Shown piece after piece: positions 24,574 to 33,823 of a DNA stretch of 64,000 nt; position 1 is the first letter of the stretch; every line of letters starts with the position of its first letter. Source of the stretch: Peribacillus alkalitolerans (GTDB taxonomy: Bacteria; Bacillota; Bacilli; Bacillales; DSM-1321); NCBI RefSeq assembly GCF_010882125.1, contig NZ_JAAGVZ010000002.1, forward strand, positions 1-64,000. Direction: 5' to 3'. The translations under genes and the position numbers were made by a program. The notes below the pieces were generated by a model that saw nothing but the letters and a program-made list of their open reading frames with translations, was not told the DNA's origin and ran no database searches.

Positions 24574-26169
24574 TCAATGGCTTGGTTTAATATAACTTTG
24601 TGCAATTGGTTCTTCTTTTATTGTGTGTGATAAATTAGAATTTGTAGTAGCATTAACTTTGCTATCAATGGATGCACGTAAAGCTCTTCGTAAGATTTTG
24701 CCAGTGCTATTCTTAGGCAGTTCACTTAACAATTCTATTTCTCTTGGCACTTTATATTTGGCTAATTTATCCTTGCAAAATAATAATATGTCATGAGAAC
24801 TAACTAATTCGTCATTACTTACAACAAAAGCTTTTATTTGTTCTCCAAAAACTGGATCAGGTATTCCTATTACTGCAGCTTCTACTACTGCTGGATGCTG
24901 ATAAAGCACCTCTTCTACTTCTCTTGGATAAACATTATATCCACCTACTATAACCATGTCTTTCATTCGGTCCACAATATAGATATATCCCTCCTTATCC
25001 ATTTTGGCTAAGTCTCCGGTATGGAACCAACCATCTTTCAAGGCAGAAGATGTGGCCTCTGGCATATCTAAATAACCCATCATAATATTTGGGCCTTTTA
25101 CAATTAACTCACCAATTTCTCCTCTTGGAACTTCATTACCATAGGGATCGACAACCTTATTTTTAACTCCAGGAACATCCACACCTACAGAACCTGCTTT
25201 TCTAATCCCTTTAATAGGATTGAATGCAGTAACTGGTGCGGTTTCTGTACAACCAAATCCTTCGAGAATATTAACTTTATATTTTTCTTCAAATTTTTGA
25301 AGTAATTCAACTGGTAGGGAGGCTCCACCGGATAAGCAGGCACGAATAGATTGGAAATGTTCCGCACTACAATCATTTATTTGTAATAAGAAGCTATACA
25401 TCGTTGGGACACCTGCAAATAAGGTCACCTTCTCATTTTTAATCGTATGAATGACTTCATTAGGATTAAATTTTTGTCCAATTACGATATTTGCTCCACA
25501 CATAATTGGTGCATTAATACATACAGACAAACAAAATATATGAAACATAGGAAGAACTGCTAAAATGCTATCCTCTTCTTTAAACTCAACTAGTTTAGCA
25601 ACTGATTCTGCATTCGATGCCAAATTTCTTTGGGATAGCATTGCTCCTTTTGGCTTACCTGTTGTTCCAGATGTATATAAAATAACAGCAAGATCCTCAT
25701 CTAAAATTAGTGGATAATTATAGTCATTTTTATTATTTTCGATCAACTGTTCCCATATGTATTCAGTTTTATTAGATCCTACATAATACACCTTTTCTAT
25801 ATGTTTTAATTCAGTCTGAATCGTAGTGATTTGTGATTCCAATGCAGAATGTGCAATGACAGCTTTTGTTTGACTATTTGACAAAATATATGATATTTCA
25901 TCATGGGTATAGATTGGATTTATAGGTACTACCACACCACCTGCACGAAGAATTCCATAGTAAGAAATTACAAATTCTGGGCAATTACCTAAGATCAATG
26001 CTACTTTATTACCTTCTCTCAACCCATTAGAAGCTAAATTAAAGGCTACACAGTCTACCTGATCATTTAATTCACTATAGGTAATACTTTTACTTTCAAA
26101 TGTTAGTGCATTTCGATTAGGGAATTTATCTGCACTTTTTCGTAAATTCTCATTCAAATTCCATTCCAT
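24574..26169 (-). CDS. Long-chain fatty acid-CoA ligase (AMP-forming)
   Basis: A 531-residue acyl-adenylate enzyme that activates a fatty acid with ATP and joins it to coenzyme A. The phosphate-binding loop is LYTSGTTGKPKGAMLS, the central motif GFGCTETAP, the ATP-binding HTGDLAKMDKEGYIYI with a following DRMKDMVIVGGYN hinge, and the catalytic Lys in NSTGKILRR near the end. The start has GGAGG upstream. With the alkylsulfatase and the two dehydrogenases it would complete the conversion of an alkyl sulfate to acyl-CoA ready for beta-oxidation. The paralogous LysR gene 26496 diverges from it, and a cre-like site lies in between. Confidence 0.93.
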   Translation of the reverse strand: MEWNLNENLRKSADKFPNRNALTFESKSITYSELNDQVDCVAFNLASNGLREGNKVALILGNCPEFVISYYGILRAGGVVVPINPIYTHDEISYILSNSQTKAVIAHSALESQITTIQTELKHIEKVYYVGSNKTEYIWEQLIENNKNDYNYPLILDEDLAVILYTSGTTGKPKGAMLSQRNLASNAESVAKLVEFKEEDSILAVLPMFHIFCLSVCINAPIMCGANIVIGQKFNPNEVIHTIKNEKVTLFAGVPTMYSFLLQINDCSAEHFQSIRACLSGGASLPVELLQKFEEKYKVNILEGFGCTETAPVTAFNPIKGIRKAGSVGVDVPGVKNKVVDPYGNEVPRGEIGELIVKGPNIMMGYLDMPEATSSALKDGWFHTGDLAKMDKEGYIYIVDRMKDMVIVGGYNVYPREVEEVLYQHPAVVEAAVIGIPDPVFGEQIKAFVVSNDELVSSHDILLFCKDKLAKYKVPREIELLSELPKNSTGKILRRALRASIDSKVNATTNSNLSHTIKEEPIAQSYIKPSH

Positions 26170-26246
26170 TATGGTATCTCCTCCTGATTAATTCAATAGG
26201 GTCTAAAAAGTACTTATCTTATCTCTCAAGTTTAAAAATTAACAAA

Positions 26247-26260
26247 AGAAAACGCTTGCA
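26247..26260. promoter_or_regulatory. cre-like site (CcpA), copy 2
   Basis: The 14 bases AGAAAACGCTTGCA are identical to those at 19385-19398. Here the site is 78 nt upstream of the acyl-CoA ligase ATG, near where its promoter would be. Confidence 0.6.
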
Positions 26261-26371
26261 AACCAAAAAAATTTAAGAGAATATAAATTAATGCTTGAAG
26301 CTATAAACTAGAACTCCTTTTTTAGATTTTAGAAGATTTTGAATTATTGAACCAATTGTATAACTACAAAA

Positions 26372-26382
26372 TTACTTAGTAA
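26372..26382. promoter_or_regulatory. LysR-type dyad, copy 2
   Basis: TTACTTAGTAA, 113 nt before the LysR ATG, is identical in sequence and almost identical in position to copy 1 at 19505. The flanking ATTGTATAACT and AAAATTAA are also conserved. Confidence 0.55.
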
Positions 26383-26495
26383 AATTAATATTTGTTATAG
26401 TAACTTCACATTTTTTAATAGATAAAGTGAGAGGATATTTCTTTTTTTGAACATAATTTCTTACTTTACGGTTTAAGTAAAAAGGTGGTCAAAGC

Positions 26496-27410
26496 ATGCA
26501 CATACAAAAACTAAAGGTCCTAGTTGAAGTTGCAAAAACTGGATCCATTTCTATTGCTGCGCAAAATCTTCATTTAAGCCAATCTGGAGTAAGTCAGATT
26601 ATTACAAAGCTAGAAGAGGAGCTAGGGATTAAAGTTTTCGACCGGACTCGTCTTGGAGCGACTTTAACAAAGGATGGAACTAATATTGTAAAAAAGGCAA
26701 ATGAGGTTTTGTTAAAATACGAGGAATTAATAGGCGAGGCTCAAAAAAGTTTAGATATTCATTCTGGTGTTCTTCGAGTATCATCGCTACCTGTATTTAT
26801 CCCCTTTTTAACAAAACCATTATTGGAATTCAAGAACCTATTCTCTAATTCAACTATCGAGATTTTAGACAATGTTTCAGAACGTACAGTTGATTTAATT
26901 CAACTGGACAAAGCAGATATCGGCCTTATATGCATCTATGGAGAGATATTAAAGAATAACAAGGATTTAAATATTGATGTAATCCTTGAAGGAAAAATGA
27001 AAGTTTATGTAAGTAGTGATTCTCCTTTTGCAAGTTCGAAATCTATCACTCCAGAAGAAATCTTAAATCAAGAGATAGTCCTATATAACGGTGATTATAT
27101 AAAATGGTTCATTGAAAATTTTCAGCTTGCATTTGGAAAAATGAATATTCTATTTTCATCTAACAATGCGGAAGAACTATTACGTTCAGTATCAAATGGT
27201 TTGGCCATAAGCTTTGTTCCAGATTTTGCGATGAAAAATAATACTTTTCTTTTGGAAGGCAAAATTGTTGAAATTGATTTTGATAGCATAAATTATGAAC
27301 CAATAAATGTAAGTCTTGGATTAATCCATCCAAAGAAAAGAAAATCTTCAACAATTGAAAAGAACTTTATCAAGTTTATTAAATCTGAATTACTTAATTA
27401 TTTAACATAA
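26496..27410 (+). CDS. LysR-family regulator, paralogue 2
   Basis: A 304-residue LysR protein, a clear paralogue of the one at 19628. The helix-turn-helix reads KTGSISIAAQNLHLSQSGVSQ, and the effector domain contains the same NGDYIKWFIENFQLAFGK-type block. It diverges from the acyl-CoA ligase gene. Because the recognition helices and upstream dyads of the two paralogues are so alike, the two proteins may bind each other's sites. AAAGGTGG precedes the ATG. Confidence 0.92.
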   Translation: MHIQKLKVLVEVAKTGSISIAAQNLHLSQSGVSQIITKLEEELGIKVFDRTRLGATLTKDGTNIVKKANEVLLKYEELIGEAQKSLDIHSGVLRVSSLPVFIPFLTKPLLEFKNLFSNSTIEILDNVSERTVDLIQLDKADIGLICIYGEILKNNKDLNIDVILEGKMKVYVSSDSPFASSKSITPEEILNQEIVLYNGDYIKWFIENFQLAFGKMNILFSSNNAEELLRSVSNGLAISFVPDFAMKNNTFLLEGKIVEIDFDSINYEPINVSLGLIHPKKRKSSTIEKNFIKFIKSELLNYLT

Positions 27411-27432
27411 AAATAAATCGTAATATTAAAAG

Positions 27433-27475
27433 AAAAAGGCGAATCCAAATATGCTAAGCTGAATTCGCCTTTTTT
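27433..27475. terminator. Bidirectional terminator between LysR and the subtilase
   Basis: AAAAAGGCGAAT pairs with ATTCGCCTTTTT across an 18-nt loop, with T runs on both strands. It lies between the two converging genes and serves both. Confidence 0.9.
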
Positions 27476-27481
27476 TAATGA

Positions 27482-30400
27482 TTATTGACGTACTGTTACT
27501 TGTTCAGGAGTAGTTGTTACTTTTAGACCACTTTTTGTAACAATATCAGCAGACAAAGTGTAAATCCCATCTGGAAGATCCTGTTTAGGTTCCCATTGGG
27601 TTCGTAGTGTATGTTCATTCTTCACTTCAAATGAATCGACAATTTTCCCATTAACATCTTTAATATTAATCGTCCAGTCTACTCTGTTTGAAGCATAACT
27701 AATAATTTGTGCTGGATTGTCTTTATTTATGTCTCCAGTCGGACTTACATAGAAAAATGAAACCACCATATCTTGATTTATATAGCTTGGATCTCCCCAA
27801 ACTCCGTATGATTGGTTATATGCATAGTCAGCCGCTAACACAACAATACTTTTCGGTTCATCATTTACGAGTAACGTTTTTTTCTCATTTCCTACTTCGT
27901 AATACTCTCCGTTACTCCAAATAATTGCAGCATTGAATCCACTACCGTTTTCATTATCTTCCGCATTAAAGGAAATTTCATATTTTCCGTCTTGTGGCTT
28001 TACTTGAATATTCGAAATAGTAGGTGCCATCGAGTCTACTTTAATTGGCATTTTCACTACCTGTGGCTTGGCGTTTGCATAGTCTAATGTTGTTTTAATC
28101 ACATAATTATACACTCCATCAGGTGCAAATTGACCAGATTGATCTTTCATATCCCATTGGTATCCGCCAATCATATAATCACCATATGCCATAATATTTT
28201 TTCTGAATTTCCATGGTTTTCCTGTAAATTCACTAAAGTCACCTAAATTTTGAATGATATTCCCTGATTGATCTTCTATATACATTTCTGTTTTTTGTAA
28301 ATTACGTAAAGTAGTAAAGGTAGCATAGACTCCATTGGCATAGAAGTTTGGTGAATAAGCGATATGGTTAAGGTCAAATGTTCCAGTTACTGGGTCATAT
28401 CCCATTGGATAACGTTCTGAAATCTCATCCCAAAGTGCTGTGTATCCTAAAAATGCATCCTTCTCCCAAGCTGCAGGATCTATATTTTGTGGCTCATCCC
28501 ACTTTCCATAGAAGCCCATGTAAGGGATGGATAAAGATACGGCTTTATCTTGGTCTTTTGCTACTGGAACAAGACGAACAAATCCTTCAACAAAAGTATT
28601 TTTCTTTAATGTATCTGGTAAGGACACGTTAACTGTAAGCATTTTGGTTTGACCAGGTTTGATTTTAATAGATGCTCCTTCTGTTAGTGTTACTTTTTTA
28701 TCATTAACAGTAACTTTTACCCCATTTATACGCTCACTTGTTAAAGTTAGATACTCCTTTGAATCCAAATCACCATCATAATCTAAATCATGTTCCTGCA
28801 TTTCAGTCTTATCTTTGAGGACATCTACATAAACCTTGTATTCAATTTCCTCTTTATTACCTTTAGGAATATCAAATGCTTCAAGGTCTAATTTAAAACT
28901 CGTGTTTTGATTCATTTCCTTTAAAGCAACAGCTCCAGCTTGTTCTAATGGAGTGTTATGACTTGTGACAATAACTGGTGTGTTAATGGCATTTTGAATT
29001 TGCATTAAACCAGAGCCTTGAATTCTCGGAGAGTAAGGTACTTGCCCATTTGTACGCGGATCCATAACAATATTTGCTGTATTCATTAATGCAAGTTTTG
29101 CTTTTAAAACCGTATCCTCTGAATGTGACAATCCTTTTTCATAAAGTGACTGCAATAACAATGCTGAACCTCCTGCAACATGAGGCGTTGCCATTGATGT
29201 ACCGCTCATAATTTCATAATCATTTCCGGGTACTGTTGAATAGATACTTCCACCAGGTGCAGAAATCTCTGGTTTAAAATCCAATGTATGAGGAGAACCG
29301 ATGGATGAAAAATCGGACATCGTGTTCTTTGCAGGGTTTTCTACCCATGTATCGCCCGATAATTTCATTTTTACAGTTTGACCACTAGTTAGTTTATTCA
29401 CTAATGCTTCACCTGGAACTTTACCAGTTGTAGCAACTGGAATGGAATATGGACTTAACCCTAAATACGGATAATCAGCCATACTAGTTGGTGGAATAAT
29501 GATAACTGCTTTTGCTCCAGCACGCTCTGCATCAAATTGAATACTAGAATAATAACTATATTGATTTAATAGTTTTACGACTACAATTTTCCCAGTCACT
29601 AAAGAAACATTGTTCTTATAAAAATCAGCTTTCTTTGTCCCCTCACCTACATAAACCAAATCATAATTTGTATCATGTGCTAAAAACTTAGATAGTTTAA
29701 AATTAAAACTTGCTGGAAATTGCGTTTGATCTTGGAAAGGTAGTTTTAAACCATTTTCTTCAGCTAATGTATTCATGTGAATGCTTTTATTTTCATATGA
29801 AGCAACAGATAAAGCATATGGGCTGACGGATGGTTCCCCAACTACTCCAATATCTGGGTTCTCTGCATATGGTTTTAAAGAAGAGTACAGTAAGTTGTTC
29901 TTTGTACTGTAGGAGGCATTACCGCTTGCTACTACAACAAGTGAACCATTCTCTGTTGCAACTCGAATGGCTTTTTGAATCGGATCATTTTCTTCCCCTA
30001 CATACCCAGAATCAGTACCTAAACTCATATTAATAACATCTGCACCCATTGTAATGGCATGCTCAATTCCTGCTATAATATCATCCTCATAGGCTCCTCC
30101 CCCATTATCTGAAAATACCTTCTCAGCTAATAGTTGAACACCTGGTGCAATTCCGGCTACACCACCATTTGTTTCATCTCCATTCGCCCCAACTGTACCA
30201 GCTACGTGTGTACCATGAGGACTACCGTTTGTTCCAGGAATGACATTTGTATCATTGTCTGCCCAATCATAACCCGTTGGCACTTTATCGGAATACCAGA
30301 CTTCAGATACTTCTGTCTCTTCGAATTTAGGATTGATCTTTTCTTCTGTCCATTTTGCTTTTTCTTTTCCTTTTGTAGGTAGGGTCATATCTTTGTGCAG

Positions 30401-31030
30401 ATAATCAATCCCGGAATCTATAACCGCTACAAGTAATCCTTCCCCTTTATAACCATATTGGTTCCATACTTTTTGAGCTTGTACTAATTCCTTACTTGCT
30501 CCCATCGCTGGTTGAAATGTTTTAGCTATATGTACATTCATTACCCCTGGTATGGATTGTATTTCTTCTATACTTTGAAACTCTGTTTCTAAACTGAATC
30601 CGTTAAACCCTTCAAAATAGCGATGTTTCACCTTTGTAGGAGATTTTGATTTAGAATTTTTCGATTTAGAGATTTGGTCTATAACTTTGTCCTGCTTTTG
30701 CTTAAATAATGTTTTTTTACTTTTGGATGTTTTGTCAATATCAGATGGTTCTTCCACTTCTACGATTAAGCGAACAATTTCATCCGGTTTATATGTTTTA
30801 ACCAACCCATCTTTTTTAAGGTCTTTTGAATAAAAATGATCTTTATTCGATCCTTCCTTATCTTTGTTAAAAAATAAAGGCCTTGTTTGTCCCGCTTTTT
30901 CTTCAATGGATTGATTAGGCTGGGGTGAAGTGTCATTAGTTTCAGCAAATGCCGTAAATGTTGTAAAGATTAATGATGTTAATGCTGCTGTTGTCATTAC
31001 TTTAAATGCCTTCATTTTTCCTCGGTTCAT
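27482..31030 (-). CDS. Secreted subtilisin-like protease with PA domain (S8, cell-envelope type)
   Basis: An exported serine protease of 1,182 residues. Start is the ATG at 31030 (MNRGKMKAF) with GGAG 8 nt upstream; the signal peptide ends near TAFA-ETND. An inhibitor-type propeptide follows (about 80-170). The catalytic residues, counted from a Met two codons earlier, are Asp207 (VIDSGID), His277 (HGTHVAG) and Ser614 (SGTSMATPH). A PA domain (about 440-560) is inserted before the Ser, as in Vpr and lactocepins. After the catalytic domain come an Fn3-like region and several Ig-like or FlgD-like beta domains to the end. No LPXTG anchor is seen. It probably degrades proteins outside the cell. 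A role in processing the nearby bacteriocin is conceivable but not supported. Confidence 0.93.
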   Translation of the reverse strand: MNRGKMKAFKVMTTAALTSLIFTTFTAFAETNDTSPQPNQSIEEKAGQTRPLFFNKDKEGSNKDHFYSKDLKKDGLVKTYKPDEIVRLIVEVEEPSDIDKTSKSKKTLFKQKQDKVIDQISKSKNSKSKSPTKVKHRYFEGFNGFSLETEFQSIEEIQSIPGVMNVHIAKTFQPAMGASKELVQAQKVWNQYGYKGEGLLVAVIDSGIDYLHKDMTLPTKGKEKAKWTEEKINPKFEETEVSEVWYSDKVPTGYDWADNDTNVIPGTNGSPHGTHVAGTVGANGDETNGGVAGIAPGVQLLAEKVFSDNGGGAYEDDIIAGIEHAITMGADVINMSLGTDSGYVGEENDPIQKAIRVATENGSLVVVASGNASYSTKNNLLYSSLKPYAENPDIGVVGEPSVSPYALSVASYENKSIHMNTLAEENGLKLPFQDQTQFPASFNFKLSKFLAHDTNYDLVYVGEGTKKADFYKNNVSLVTGKIVVVKLLNQYSYYSSIQFDAERAGAKAVIIIPPTSMADYPYLGLSPYSIPVATTGKVPGEALVNKLTSGQTVKMKLSGDTWVENPAKNTMSDFSSIGSPHTLDFKPEISAPGGSIYSTVPGNDYEIMSGTSMATPHVAGGSALLLQSLYEKGLSHSEDTVLKAKLALMNTANIVMDPRTNGQVPYSPRIQGSGLMQIQNAINTPVIVTSHNTPLEQAGAVALKEMNQNTSFKLDLEAFDIPKGNKEEIEYKVYVDVLKDKTEMQEHDLDYDGDLDSKEYLTLTSERINGVKVTVNDKKVTLTEGASIKIKPGQTKMLTVNVSLPDTLKKNTFVEGFVRLVPVAKDQDKAVSLSIPYMGFYGKWDEPQNIDPAAWEKDAFLGYTALWDEISERYPMGYDPVTGTFDLNHIAYSPNFYANGVYATFTTLRNLQKTEMYIEDQSGNIIQNLGDFSEFTGKPWKFRKNIMAYGDYMIGGYQWDMKDQSGQFAPDGVYNYVIKTTLDYANAKPQVVKMPIKVDSMAPTISNIQVKPQDGKYEISFNAEDNENGSGFNAAIIWSNGEYYEVGNEKKTLLVNDEPKSIVVLAADYAYNQSYGVWGDPSYINQDMVVSFFYVSPTGDINKDNPAQIISYASNRVDWTINIKDVNGKIVDSFEVKNEHTLRTQWEPKQDLPDGIYTLSADIVTKSGLKVTTTPEQVTVRQ

Positions 31031-31463
31031 GTACATTTCTCCTTTTTAAAATTATAAATATTAAACTTAAGATCCTTAATCTGTAAGTCTTATATTTATT
31101 TCGATATTTACTGTGAACTCACTTAGAATTAGAGATTAGTAGTTATTTGTCGAGAAATCACAATAATATTAGCTATTAATCTATTAATCCTTAATGAGTT
31201 GAAATAAATACAATTCAAATTGTACATACACCTTAAAACCTAGTAAATTGGGGGATTTTCACAAGATTCGAATGACTAATAATCTGATTTTTTTCTTTAC
31301 AAGGGCCTTTAATCATAAAAATCAAGGAACTACGGTTAATTATCGGGAACAATGTCGTGTATTTTGTCGGATTATGTATTTTATAGAAATGTATAATCTG
31401 AAAATTTGGGGGAATTTATACAACAATCGTAATATTTAATTAATTTTACCTAACTCTATAAAT
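31031..31463. other. Intergenic with imperfect duplicated G-rich leader
   Basis: No gene is supported. Two related segments, near 31245-31275 and 31402-31435, share the pattern TTGGGGGA, TTT, ACAA, TCG. They resemble duplicated ribosome-binding regions whose downstream frames are now closed by stops. An open frame at 31248-31439 has no family resemblance and unusual composition, so I do not call it. Confidence 0.4.
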
Positions 31464-31765
31464 ATGAAATCAGTAAATACGTCCTAGGTATTGTCTACTT
31501 CTTTAAGTGGAAAAGACAAGAATATGTCAAAGATGATGTTACAGCTGTAGTTGCTTTTTCCCTTCATAATACTGGTGCTAATGACATCGTTTTAACTGTA
31601 ACATCCAAAGATGGCAGTACACTTTTGGGGCTTACTACAGTTGAAGTTCGTTCTTCGTTTTTTTGGGTTTTTGCTAATGTTTTTGAAATTACAATTAAAA
31701 ATCCTGCTGGAGACCCAATCACTGGTATATTCAAATACCAAGTCACTTATACTTTCGACATATAA
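31464..31765 (+). pseudogene. Broken gene for a small beta-rich protein
   Basis: A plus-strand frame with normal codon use runs from about 31500 to a stop at 31763-31765. It includes VKDDVTAVVAFSLHNTGAND and ends FKYQVTYTFDI, but has no start codon. In a neighbouring frame an ATG at 31464 reads MKSVNTS, a stop, then VLSTSLSGKDKN, which could be the original N-terminus. So at least one stop and one frameshift have broken it, and no ribosome binding site is left. A matching terminator follows. The alternating beta pattern recalls small exported or spore-surface proteins, but I do not recognise the family. Confidence 0.55.
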
Positions 31766-31773
31766 GTAAAGAA

Positions 31774-31818
31774 AAAAGCCCGACTGTTGGACAAGCGTCC
31801 GTCAACCGGGTTTTCTTT
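31774..31818. terminator. Bidirectional terminator
   Basis: An imperfect hairpin (outer CCCG/CGGG, inner GGAC/GTCC) is followed by TTTTCTTTATT on the plus strand and TTTTTTCTTT on the minus strand. It ends the remnants on both sides. Confidence 0.7.
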
Positions 31819-31990
31819 ATTCAATTAGCCTATGATACTTATACTTTTTAAAAATCGTTCCAATCATATACACTTTCAAAATTAATGCTTTGATTTTATG
31901 ATTGTCTATTACATAGATTTTCGTTCTAGTTTCTTTTATCGTATTTAGCACTGCTGGTTTGTCGTCATAATAAAAATCTAATAAACTTTT
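31817..31990 (-). pseudogene. Possible 3' gene fragment, unknown
   Basis: On the minus strand a frame of about 57 codons reads through YYDDKPAVLNTIKETRTKIY and ends KYKYHRLIE at a stop at 31817-31819. It has no start codon or ribosome binding site, and its beginning runs into the terminator at 31994. Codon content looks protein-like, and it could be the tail of a lost gene. I do not recognise it, and chance is possible. Confidence 0.3.
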
Positions 31991-31993
31991 TTT

Positions 31994-32015
31994 AAAAAAG
32001 AGCCAAGTGGCTCTC
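31994..32015 (-). terminator. Terminator downstream of the bacteriocin operon
   Basis: AGAGCCA pairs with TGGCTCT across a 2-nt gap on the minus strand and is followed by six T residues. It is about 210 nt past the dehydrogenase stop, with no gene in between, so it probably ends the bacteriocin operon. Confidence 0.75.
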
Positions 32016-32226
32016 TTAAATCATAAAGTTATTTCACTAATGCTACTCTAAAATATCACCATATTCCAAAATACCCTTTAAACAGGTCAACATATAAACC
32101 CTTCCGCAAATCAAGTGGTCGTTCTTTCTCTATTCCCAATATAATTATTATTTCGCAATCTACTAGCTAGCCTGCTTTATTCGTGTAAAAATGGACCATA
32201 AACCTACTCTCTCATTCATGCCAAAT

Positions 32227-33801
32227 TTAACTATTCAAACTCCCTTTCAACCAAGGGCGATTCCGATATGGGCCAATCGGAATTTGGATTAAGCTGGTTT
32301 TCCCTTGAGACTCCATTTTGTATATTTCATCACACAAGTTTACATTGAAACCAAGGAGCGGATGTCCTCCAAAACCAATGGCTGACGCTGCTAAGAGTAG
32401 TTGTTGCACTAGTATACCTGCTTCCATTTGTTGGATGCGGTAACCTCTGAAACCTTGTGCCTCTTTGAAATAATCCTTGTCTCCAGCTACATGTAGGCAA
32501 AGAGGTACTTGAAGCAAATTCACATTATCAAGAGACATACCTAATTGCAACTGTAATCTAAAATCTCCTAATTGTATCTGTCGTAACGAATGTGTTTTAC
32601 TATCATAATAGTAAGCACCATTTGGAATACCTTCAACATTATACAAACATCCATAAATTGAGACACGAGGTTCCTGACACATCAGTGTTCCATCCAAATC
32701 ATTTCGATAGGAGAAAGTAGTCGTCGCTTCATTTATCAGGGTAGCCAGTTGCTGTTGACTTACCTTTCCTAAAACGAAATCCATATCGGGTGAAAATCGA
32801 TTTCTGCATACAGTCGCAAGATCATAGGACAACCGTTCCACATGTGGCAGACTTATCGCTTGGCCATCAAAATTATTCTCTTGTTCCTCGATTAGCCGAA
32901 AAGAATGCGTTGATTCCAGCATGGATGCCTTATTCATCTTGTTTACCATCGGATACTCTTTGACCTCTTGTGACCTTACATAGTGATTAGGCTGAATCGC
33001 TATCAACTCGTCAATCAATTCGTCACTAGTGTGATTACCATTCATTTTATTTCCATTAGTAGACCAGTTCGTAGGTTCCACCGATAGCGGGATTATTGTA
33101 TAGACACTCTCCTCTTGTTCAGGTAGGCCGAGAAGATGGTTGATGGCTCGATCGAGAAATTGAAAATACACTCCCGATGCGTATCCAAAGCGTTTCCCAA
33201 CTTCCAGTATCTGTCCAATAAGGACACCAGCATCCAATCCTTGGAGACGATAGGAAAAGTTATTGTATTTAAAGAAATTTTTCCAAAACATTGTCGATAC
33301 AAAAACAGTCCCAAAACAGGTGGAAATGTTACAGCGATTACCAAGAGCCTGGGCTATAAAGGAATCGAAATTCCCTTCCCTCAATAATACTAAGGAGTGG
33401 TGTGATACATCATAATGGTAAATTCCAACAGGCAAATCCTTTATCTTCAAATACATGTACATTTCGTTTGGGTACAATGCTCCTCCAGATGGTGGATACC
33501 TCCGATACGACTGCATAAAGGTAGATTCTTCCCCTGTGGAATCCAATGGAAGGACTGATTGGCTCATTTGAGTTAATCCGTATACATACCAAAGAAAATG
33601 ACCTACACTTTGAATGTCAGGTTTTGAGGGTGGGTTCCATTCGGCAAGTGTTAGTGGTACTTCCATTGACAAGTGAAACACTGGTAAACCACGGTATAGC
33701 TTATATGGAAGCGGAGCATCATCCCAATTCACTTCCCAGTTCGGGACACTGGCCTTGTCAATATCAAAATGAAGATTGTGCAGGAATTCTTCTAAACTCA
33801 T
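32227..33801 (-). CDS. SagB-type dehydrogenase of the azole-peptide cluster
   Basis: A 524-residue protein made of two nitroreductase-fold halves (about 50-270 and 300-524), as in SagB-like enzymes of this class. With FMN it would oxidise azolines made by the cyclodehydratase to thiazoles and oxazoles. Motifs include YRRYPPSGGALYPNE in the first half and GFGGHPLLGFNVN with IPIGPY in the second. The start is the ATG at 33801, with AGGAGG 7 nt upstream, 22 nt after the YcaO gene. A longer frame would overlap the YcaO gene and lacks a ribosome binding site. It is the last gene of the operon. Confidence 0.9.
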   Translation of the reverse strand: MSLEEFLHNLHFDIDKASVPNWEVNWDDAPLPYKLYRGLPVFHLSMEVPLTLAEWNPPSKPDIQSVGHFLWYVYGLTQMSQSVLPLDSTGEESTFMQSYRRYPPSGGALYPNEMYMYLKIKDLPVGIYHYDVSHHSLVLLREGNFDSFIAQALGNRCNISTCFGTVFVSTMFWKNFFKYNNFSYRLQGLDAGVLIGQILEVGKRFGYASGVYFQFLDRAINHLLGLPEQEESVYTIIPLSVEPTNWSTNGNKMNGNHTSDELIDELIAIQPNHYVRSQEVKEYPMVNKMNKASMLESTHSFRLIEEQENNFDGQAISLPHVERLSYDLATVCRNRFSPDMDFVLGKVSQQQLATLINEATTTFSYRNDLDGTLMCQEPRVSIYGCLYNVEGIPNGAYYYDSKTHSLRQIQLGDFRLQLQLGMSLDNVNLLQVPLCLHVAGDKDYFKEAQGFRGYRIQQMEAGILVQQLLLAASAIGFGGHPLLGFNVNLCDEIYKMESQGKTSLIQIPIGPYRNRPWLKGSLNS

Positions 33802-33823
33802 CCTCCTACCTCCTAGTCGCCAC

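Noticed and set aside
27482-31030. The large subtilase as the leader protease of the azole peptide
   Set aside because: It is a secreted bulk protease with a propeptide, lies on the far side of two remnants and a gap, and no such link is known for this family.
31248-31439. A 63-codon plus-strand frame before the broken beta-rich gene
   Set aside because: Its composition is unlike a protein, its start is not preceded by a proper site in the right place, and it overlaps the duplicated G-rich leader.
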